A stretch of 18,207 bases of DNA from Bacillota bacterium. Lineage in GTDB: Bacteria > Bacillota > Clostridia > Oscillospirales > Acutalibacteraceae. Below, one piece after another: positions 13,701 to 18,207 of the stretch. Within the stretch, counting starts at the first letter, position 1, and each line of letters opens with the position of its first letter. The position numbers and the translations under genes are program-made. The notes below the pieces were generated by a model. It did not search any database. It was not told where the DNA came from and was given only the letters and a program-made list of their open reading frames with translations. Location of the stretch: contig JAEWUH010000049.1 in NCBI GenBank assembly GCA_023397245.1, positions 1-18,207 on the forward strand, read 5' to 3'.

Positions 13701-15489
13701 CATCGACGGAACGCTGACCCTGCCCGGTAAAACCGTCGTGATTGATACCGCGGCGGACAGCTTCATCACCGGCAGCATCACCTCAACCAGCGGCTGCAAC
13801 CTCAGCCTGACCTTCAAAGGCTCCGGCAGTCTGAAAGCGAACCGCATCGGCGGCGCCGCGGATGGCGACACCGTTACCGTAGCTGAAGGGGCGAATGTAA
13901 CCGTTACAGGCGGCGCTTCCATCGGCCCCAGCGGGAATACCGGCGGCAAGCTCACGGTAAACGGCACCCTGACCGCATCCAATGAGAATTCTTCGGCGAT
14001 TCTTGTCGGTCAGGCGGAAATCGGCTCCTCCGGCGTGCTGAATATCAGCGGAGAAGCCGGACTGAAGCTGTGCGGCAAAAAAGACGAGAATACGGGCGCC
14101 ACTGTTTATACGAATGCCTTTGTCATCAAAAAAGGCGGGCAGCTCAACGCAAACTGCGACAGGGAAAATGTGACGGTGTTCACGAACACGACGAAAGCGG
14201 AAACAGGAAACGCCGCCGGTGTGATCGTCCTGCCGGACGGCTATCTGCCGGACGGCTATGAAGTCGCGGTAGTCAGCGGGAATAACGGCGGAATGCAATA
14301 CGCATACACCATCGCCGCCAAAGGCGCAAAACTGGCGCTGATATCGGAACAGGTTGCGGGCACAGGCGCGGGCGGCAAGCTGACTCTGACAAAGCCAGCG
14401 GCGACAGTTTCCGGCGTAACGGTTACCCCGTCCGCGGTATCCGTCCAAAAGGGAAATTCCCAGACGTTCAGCGCCGTTGTAACAGGAAACAACGAGCCGA
14501 GCCAGACCGTAACATGGTCGGTTGAGGGCGGCAAGAGCCAGAGCACCGTAATAGAAGGTAACGGCAAGCTGACCGTTGCGGCGGACGAAACGGCTTCCAC
14601 CCTGACCGTAAAAGCCACTTCAACAGCAAATACCGCGAAATACGGCACGGCGACCGTAACCGTGACAGGCTCCGGCAATCCCGATAACCCAACCAACCCA
14701 ACCAATCCTACCGACCCGACCGACAATTCCGGAAAGAATTCCAATTCCTCTTCCGATTCCTCGCTTCCCTCCGTTCTGACGGACGCCGCGACGAACGTGA
14801 CGGTCGATCTTACCGGCGCGTCCTTCCCGTCAAGCGTAACAAGCATCACGCTTTCCGTTATTCCGGTTGCGCGCAACAGCGTCACAGACCCGCAGGGTGC
14901 GGCGCTTTACCCGGCCTCGGAAGCGGACGCAAAGCTGAATGTGATCGGTACCTCCGCCGTCTATAACATCCGGCTGCTTGACCGCAGCGGCAGTGCCATT
15001 ACGGGCTTCACCGGCACGGTGAGGGTATCGGTTCCGCTCCCGTCCGGTCTGCGCGGCACGCCGCGTGTATTCCGTTATGAAGCAAACGGCACGTTTGCCG
15101 ACAAAAACGCGGCGGCGGGAAACGGCTTCCTTACGTTCTCCACCGACCATTTCAGCTATTATGTCATCGCGGGCACCGGCGATTCCATCATTCTGGATAC
15201 AAAGAACTACCAGATGCCGGTAAACGGAAGCTATCAGGTTGGCGTAAAGCTGACCGGCGGCAAGGCCGCTTCGATGAAGGTTTACCCGGACAACAGTAAA
15301 ACCGCAGCCGTGACAAAGCTTGCGAACGGCAACTACAGGGTGACCGGCAAAAATCCCGGCACGGTATACATTATGTACGATGTGTACGACAACAAAAACA
15401 AGCTTCTCACCCATGCTTCCGTCCGCGTGGACGTGAAAACCGGCATCCGCCCAAGGGGCGATTCCGCAAGGCAGTACGGCGTGTATTAA
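10780..15489 (+). CDS. Giant secreted beta-helix / Ig-like repeat protein
   Basis: This 1569-residue protein has a signal peptide (1-31, ending VPVFAAG). Most of residues 40-1200 are short Gly/Thr/Ser/Asn-rich beta repeats of the type found in right-handed beta-helix 'carbohydrate-binding domain' surface proteins (Cthe_2159-like). Within it a module recurs: TYYKAGDGYALF (about 477), TYYKAENGYFIF (about 720) and GYTWTKSGEG (about 951), each leading to an 'L-LHN-/LP--/LEGTNK-I' pattern. A Big_2-like Ig domain follows (about 1210-1297, VSGVTVTPSAVSVQKGNSQTF), then an Asn-Pro-Thr linker (1300-1325), a beta domain similar to one in the tethered protein (about 1338-1467), and a final Ig-like domain. 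I see no LPXTG, SLH, dockerin or membrane anchor. The start overlaps the previous stop (ATGA). It probably acts on the outer surface, in adhesion or glycan binding; that is inference. Confidence 0.85.
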   Translation: MKKITQKALSLLLSFAMLFGMVQGAAVPVFAAGTDSVSIGGVTVADSSWYAKTDANGTVTECAETDDWNIHAVKDSGPPATATVTLKNATIENASGTQAIEASGYDLNIVLEGTANQIGTDENVYGYAIYSGTANNVSITGTGDLTLKGYYGINVSGSGAVKIDTTGSLSITSNQQMVYTGGSLTVSAKSITANGNELYCRETSLTATDGDIRVTGTNDYAISAGGSVTVAAPKGAVSLSGGQYAIYAGSKEVNASAKNDITITGTVYGGAVSISSVTGNVAINGYCKAIESATSSVAVSAPQGDVTLRTSSTSSCIISGSNSYPLSITAGGKLDVQSPDGIAGYSTADIRADTVQVALTGDGNGFSGGALTITNPSGGNCSAVSVSGGGGGRNTISAADLTIKADQVAIAAAADAANAIYANGNVSIGDAGLIVGAVSVKGTTYIASGVVQVSKNGGDASGGLDLYTTAKTPTQSTYYKAGDGYALFTPKNGETPAKLVLHNATINNTTKFIYQFGPEYEGIALPAEAVTLQVEGTNKIISYVGNGIGYGTNLTLSGDGTLTVEKTSCGISLNGSFAFADGAKVTLNSTVAATSHMSYTVSTVYGNVTVESTEELNQMHLDGAVTIAKGATLTVPKGQRLWMDKMGSITNNGTIINNGTILLPYNYTAKQVQDLNLPGSILLYDSDNDKYKAYVNGSFYAYGGVINGDLNLTTPPTEVTYYKAENGYFIFTPGTPAALTLHNVDTEPNIVLPNAPMTLYLEGTNKVIDIEASNAVTVSGSGTLDATIIRNSDSAAVPTVSSGAVLNAWYQTTDSNSITTDTYYGRYTLSDIHYQTVNANTKLVLAPGAVLTLAEDGHLLFSKDTPLNYLTIGAGASIVNNTYVTLPKGTTVEQIKALPLSGTGVVRVATTYDEYGWATSWDNYTNDGTAMNTVSGGLTLTDTEVPASEDKGYTWTKSGEGASEVWTLTLNRTCIDGTLTLPGKTVVIDTAADSFITGSITSTSGCNLSLTFKGSGSLKANRIGGAADGDTVTVAEGANVTVTGGASIGPSGNTGGKLTVNGTLTASNENSSAILVGQAEIGSSGVLNISGEAGLKLCGKKDENTGATVYTNAFVIKKGGQLNANCDRENVTVFTNTTKAETGNAAGVIVLPDGYLPDGYEVAVVSGNNGGMQYAYTIAAKGAKLALISEQVAGTGAGGKLTLTKPAATVSGVTVTPSAVSVQKGNSQTFSAVVTGNNEPSQTVTWSVEGGKSQSTVIEGNGKLTVAADETASTLTVKATSTANTAKYGTATVTVTGSGNPDNPTNPTNPTDPTDNSGKNSNSSSDSSLPSVLTDAATNVTVDLTGASFPSSVTSITLSVIPVARNSVTDPQGAALYPASEADAKLNVIGTSAVYNIRLLDRSGSAITGFTGTVRVSVPLPSGLRGTPRVFRYEANGTFADKNAAAGNGFLTFSTDHFSYYVIAGTGDSIILDTKNYQMPVNGSYQVGVKLTGGKAASMKVYPDNSKTAAVTKLANGNYRVTGKNPGTVYIMYDVYDNKNKLLTHASVRVDVKTGIRPRGDSARQYGVY

Positions 15490-15490
15490 C

Positions 15491-15565
15491 CGGAAGACGG
15501 GCTTTTACCCCGCCTTCCCGCCGGGCGGCGAACGCTTTGCCGCCCGATTTACCGGCGCCCGCTGA
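15491..15565 (+). pseudogene. Decayed copy of the 3' end of pseudo-receiver 2
   Basis: Directly after the stop of the giant gene, the frame from about 15500 reads GFYPAFPPGGE... and ends with TGA at 15563-15565. Pseudo-receiver 2 has GFYTALPPGGE at 10682-10714 and continues TTQFISAR, matched here by AARFTGAR. From the shared GGC codon to the next gene's ATG there are 98 bases at 10682-10779 and 99 at 15500-15598, so the two regions align with a single one-base shift. Only the last quarter of the domain is left and it has no start codon. Confidence 0.8.
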
Positions 15566-15588
15566 AAGGCGGGCATACAGAAAGGATA
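15557..15588 (+). promoter_or_regulatory. Hairpin followed by SD of the BspA-like gene
   Basis: GCCCGC-TGAAAG-GCGGGC (15557-15574) is a perfect 6-bp stem, four bases before AGAAAGGAT. It holds the same place as the hairpin at 10741-10754 but with other stem sequences. Confidence 0.55.
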
Positions 15589-15602
15589 TGAGAAAATCAT
15601 GA
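15588..15602 (+). other. Four-codon mini-frame ending on the start of the BspA-like gene
   Basis: ATG AGA AAA TCA TGA starts right behind AAAGGAT and ends with a TGA overlapping the ATG at 15599. It reproduces the ATGA coupling of the pseudo-receiver 2 / giant protein junction. It may be chance, or a remnant that still couples translation. Confidence 0.3.
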
Positions 15603-18207
15603 AAAAAGTGACCCAAAAAGCGCTTTCCCTGCTGCTTTCCTTTGCCCTGCTGTTCGGCATGGTGCAGGGCGCGGCGGTACCCGCGTTCGCGGCGGGAGCC
15701 GAAGGCGTTACCGCCTACTACTGCGACTCCGGCCTGTTCAGGGACTCCAACTATACAGACGGCCCTGTTGCTGTAAGTGAATATGATTTCCGTGCAACGA
15801 TCACAAATGTCGAAATCAAGGACAGTACCTCTGCCATCGGCAGCGGCGCGTTTACGAACTGCACCGGTTTACAAAGCGTGACCATCCCGGCGAGTGTAAC
15901 GAGCATCGGCGACGATGCGTTTGGCGGCTGTGAAAAACTGGCGGCAATCACAGTGAACGCAGGGAACTCCAGTTACCGCTCTGATGACGGCGTACTGTTC
16001 ACAAAAGACGGAAAGACGCTGGTCGCCTACCCGATGGGCAAGACGGGCACAAGCTATACGATACCGGCGAACGTAACGGCCATTGGTAAAGGTGCGTTTG
16101 CGAACTGCACCGCTTTAAAAAGTGTAACCATCCCGGTGGGCGTAACGACCATTGGACAGAATGCGTTTGTGAACTGCACCGGTTTAACAAGCGTGACCAT
16201 CCCGGCGGGCGTAACGTCCATCGGCAACGGTGCGTTTGGGAACTGCACCGGTTTAACAAGCGTGACCATCCCGGCGGGCGTAACGACCATCGGTGGCGGT
16301 GCGTTTTGGGGCTGCACCGGTTTAATGGGCGTAACCATCCCGGCGAGCGTAACGACCATCGACAACAATGCGTTTGATAACTGTTCCAACTTAGCCGAAG
16401 TAACGTTTGAAAACGCGGCGCCGCCAACAACGGTTGGCGATTTGATTTTTAATGGATGCGGAAGTCTTTCCGCCATTTATGTGCCGGATGAGACTGCCGT
16501 CACTAACTACAAGGCTGTCCCGAATTTCAGCGTCTACGCCGATAAGATTAAAGCTCCCGAAGCGGTTTCCACAGGTACGCAATTTACCGCCGGCGGCCTG
16601 AAATACAGGGTAACGGACGCGGGTAAGAAAACCGTTGAAGTAATTTCTCAAACTGAAAAGTACACCGGAAATATAACCATTCCGGAAAAAGTTGCGTACA
16701 AGGGGAATTCCTGCAGCGTAACAGGCATTGGCGACCGTGCGTTTTACAGCTGCACCGGTTTACAAAGCGTGAGCATTCCGGCAAGTGTTACAACCATTAA
16801 CTACAGTGCGTTTAACGGCTGCACCGGCTTACAAAGCATAACCATCCCGGCGGGCGTAACGAACATTGGCGGCTGTGCGTTTCAAAGCTGCACCGGCTTA
16901 CAAAGCGTAACCATCCCGGCGGGCGTAACGAACATTGGTGACGGTGCGTTTACGGGCTGCGCGAAACTGACGGCAATCACAGTAAACGAGAACAATCACA
17001 GTTACCGTTCCGATGACGGCGTCCTGCTCACAAAAGACGGAAAGACGCTGGTCAACTACCCGGCGGGCAAATCTGGCACAAGCTATACGATCCCGGCGGG
17101 CGTAACGGCCATCGGCAACTATGCGTTTTACAGCTGCGTCGGTTTACAAAGCGTGAGCATTCCGGCGGGCGTAACTACCATAGGCAACAGAGCGTTTTCA
17201 AGCTGCACCGGGTTACAAAGCGTAACTATTCCGGCGGGCGTAACGACCATAGAAATGAATGCATTTGCGGGCTGCACTGGGTTACAAAGCGTGAGCATCC
17301 CGGCGGGAGTAACGGGAATCAGCGACGGTGCGTTTTCAAACTGCACCGGTTTACAAAGCGTAACTATTCCGGCGGGCGTAACGTCCATCGGCATGGGTGC
17401 GTTTATAAGCTGCACCGGTTTAACAAGCGTGGTTATCCCGGAAAGTGTAACGTCCATCGACCACTCCGTGTTTTATGGCTGTACCGGTTTGACCGAAGTG
17501 ATATTCGAAAGCGCGGAGCCTTCCAAAATAACAACGGTTGGTGCTGATATTTTTAATGGATGCGGCAGCCTTACTGCCATTTATGTGCCAAGTACAGCGC
17601 TCGAAGGCTATAAACTCGAATTCAAAGAATACCAGGATAAAATAAAAGCCGCCGAAGCGGTTGCCGTGGGTGCAAAATTTACCGCCGGCAGTCTGCAATA
17701 CAGGGTAACGGACGCGGGTAAGAAAACCGTTGAAGTAATCAATCTTAGCAAAACATACAGCGGAAATTTGTCCATACCGGAAAAAATTGCGTACAAGGGA
17801 AATGTTTTCAGCGTAACGTCCATTAGCGGCAGCGCAGCTGCGGACTGCGACGGTTTAACGGGCGTGACCATCCCGGCAAGTGTAACGTCCATTAGCGACG
17901 GTGCATTTGCAAACAAGCGTAAGCTGACGGAAATCGCGGTGGACGCAAATAACAAAACTTACTGTTCCGTTGACGGCGTCCTGTTTAATAAAGATAAGAC
18001 CACGCTGGTCGCCTACCCGGCGGGCAAGGCGGACGCAAGCTATACGATTCCGGCGGGCGTAACATCCATCGGCATGGGTGCGTTTGCCGGATGCGCCGCT
18101 TTAACAAGCATAACCGTTCCGGCGGGCGTAACGGCCATCGGCATGGGTGCGTTCGCGAACAGCAGCACACTGACGGAAATTGCGGTGGATGCAAATAACA
18201 AAAATTA
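15599..18207 (+). CDS. BspA-like leucine-rich-repeat (LRR_5) surface protein, 3' end outside window
   Basis: The frame runs without a stop from the ATG at 15599 to the last base (869 codons visible). The signal peptide (1-31) differs from that of the giant protein by only a few residues. From about residue 75 on it consists of 23-residue LRR_5 units of the form C-T-G-L-Q-S-V-T-I-P-A-G-V-T-x-I-G-x-x-A-F-x-x. About seventeen of them are visible, broken by two recurring inserts: one with SYRSDDGVLFTKDGKTLV-YPAGK-GTSYTIP, the other with IFNGCGSL-AIYVP ... YRVTDAGKKTVEV. BspA-type proteins are secreted or surface proteins known from anaerobes and protozoa for binding host or matrix proteins. The cell-wall anchor, if any, lies beyond the window. 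The gene probably belongs to the same operon as the giant protein, as no promoter or terminator is seen between them. Confidence 0.92.
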   Translation, partial: MKKVTQKALSLLLSFALLFGMVQGAAVPAFAAGAEGVTAYYCDSGLFRDSNYTDGPVAVSEYDFRATITNVEIKDSTSAIGSGAFTNCTGLQSVTIPASVTSIGDDAFGGCEKLAAITVNAGNSSYRSDDGVLFTKDGKTLVAYPMGKTGTSYTIPANVTAIGKGAFANCTALKSVTIPVGVTTIGQNAFVNCTGLTSVTIPAGVTSIGNGAFGNCTGLTSVTIPAGVTTIGGGAFWGCTGLMGVTIPASVTTIDNNAFDNCSNLAEVTFENAAPPTTVGDLIFNGCGSLSAIYVPDETAVTNYKAVPNFSVYADKIKAPEAVSTGTQFTAGGLKYRVTDAGKKTVEVISQTEKYTGNITIPEKVAYKGNSCSVTGIGDRAFYSCTGLQSVSIPASVTTINYSAFNGCTGLQSITIPAGVTNIGGCAFQSCTGLQSVTIPAGVTNIGDGAFTGCAKLTAITVNENNHSYRSDDGVLLTKDGKTLVNYPAGKSGTSYTIPAGVTAIGNYAFYSCVGLQSVSIPAGVTTIGNRAFSSCTGLQSVTIPAGVTTIEMNAFAGCTGLQSVSIPAGVTGISDGAFSNCTGLQSVTIPAGVTSIGMGAFISCTGLTSVVIPESVTSIDHSVFYGCTGLTEVIFESAEPSKITTVGADIFNGCGSLTAIYVPSTALEGYKLEFKEYQDKIKAAEAVAVGAKFTAGSLQYRVTDAGKKTVEVINLSKTYSGNLSIPEKIAYKGNVFSVTSISGSAAADCDGLTGVTIPASVTSISDGAFANKRKLTEIAVDANNKTYCSVDGVLFNKDKTTLVAYPAGKADASYTIPAGVTSIGMGAFAGCAALTSITVPAGVTAIGMGAFANSSTLTEIAVDANNKN
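15818..18207 (+). repeat. 69-bp coding repeats with a higher-order period of about 1 kb
   Basis: The unit encodes one LRR_5 turn (for example units near 16160, 16229, 17140, 17209, 17278 and 17347). On top of it the insert blocks recur: the DDGVLFTKDGK block at about 15983, 17012 and 17969, and the YRVTDAGKK block at about 16604 and 17698. Long units repeat at roughly 1 kb with differing numbers of 69-bp units between them. Confidence 0.85.

Noticed and set aside
14683..14730. Short tandem DNA repeats (ACCCAACCAAT-like) as a phase-variable tract
   Set aside because: They encode an ordinary Asn-Pro-Thr linker; the units are imperfect and in multiples of three, so slippage would change length but not switch the gene.
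15818..18207. Regularly spaced repeats that could suggest a CRISPR-like array
   Set aside because: The 69-bp repeats lie in one open reading frame, vary mainly at third positions and encode LRR_5 turns; there are no unique spacers.

Overview
The window looks like a chromosome segment of a low-to-moderate GC anaerobic Firmicute, most likely a clostridium of the Oscillospiraceae/Ruminococcaceae type. The reasons are AGGAG-type ribosome binding sites, TTG starts, a GHKL/LytTR two-component system, and very large secreted repeat proteins with Firmicute-style signal peptides. Both window edges cut a gene.

Left part (1-5433): the end of a GH65 disaccharide phosphorylase is directly followed by beta-phosphoglucomutase (pgmB). 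Together they form a pathway that turns an alpha-linked glucose disaccharide into glucose 6-phosphate, and the unit closes with a hairpin terminator. Then come an AT-rich spacer holding a 27-codon cupin-like remnant, an MFS sugar-symporter-like gene whose natural start codon appears to be lost (ATC where ATG is expected), and a lone DUF3885 gene bracketed by direct repeats. This part is visibly more AT-rich than what follows.

Right part (5434-18207), GC-rich: two divergent operons share a 215-bp control region. The minus-strand operon encodes a LytTR response regulator, a membrane-tethered surface protein and a 7TM GHKL histidine kinase, all with overlapping ends. The plus-strand operon encodes two small stand-alone receiver-like proteins that lack the phosphorylation residues, then a 1569-residue secreted beta-helix/Ig protein, then the start of a BspA-like leucine-rich-repeat surface protein (869 codons visible, open at the window end). 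Between the operons lies a direct repeat that fits the LytTR binding consensus and sits correctly for autoregulation, plus a terminator-like hairpin in front of the receiver-like genes.

Most interesting point: the spacer between the two giant surface genes is a decayed copy of the 3' end of the second receiver-like gene. It is followed by a near-identical ribosome-binding region and signal-peptide sequence, and then by an unrelated mature protein. The unit '[pseudo-receiver end]-[hairpin]-[SD]-[signal peptide]' has therefore been duplicated and refitted to a different surface protein. The hairpin is kept in place although its stem bases differ. I read this as a LytTR-controlled surface-protein locus that grows by reusing an N-terminal cassette and that employs pseudo-receivers of unknown function. 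The parts belong to known families; the combination and its working are inference.
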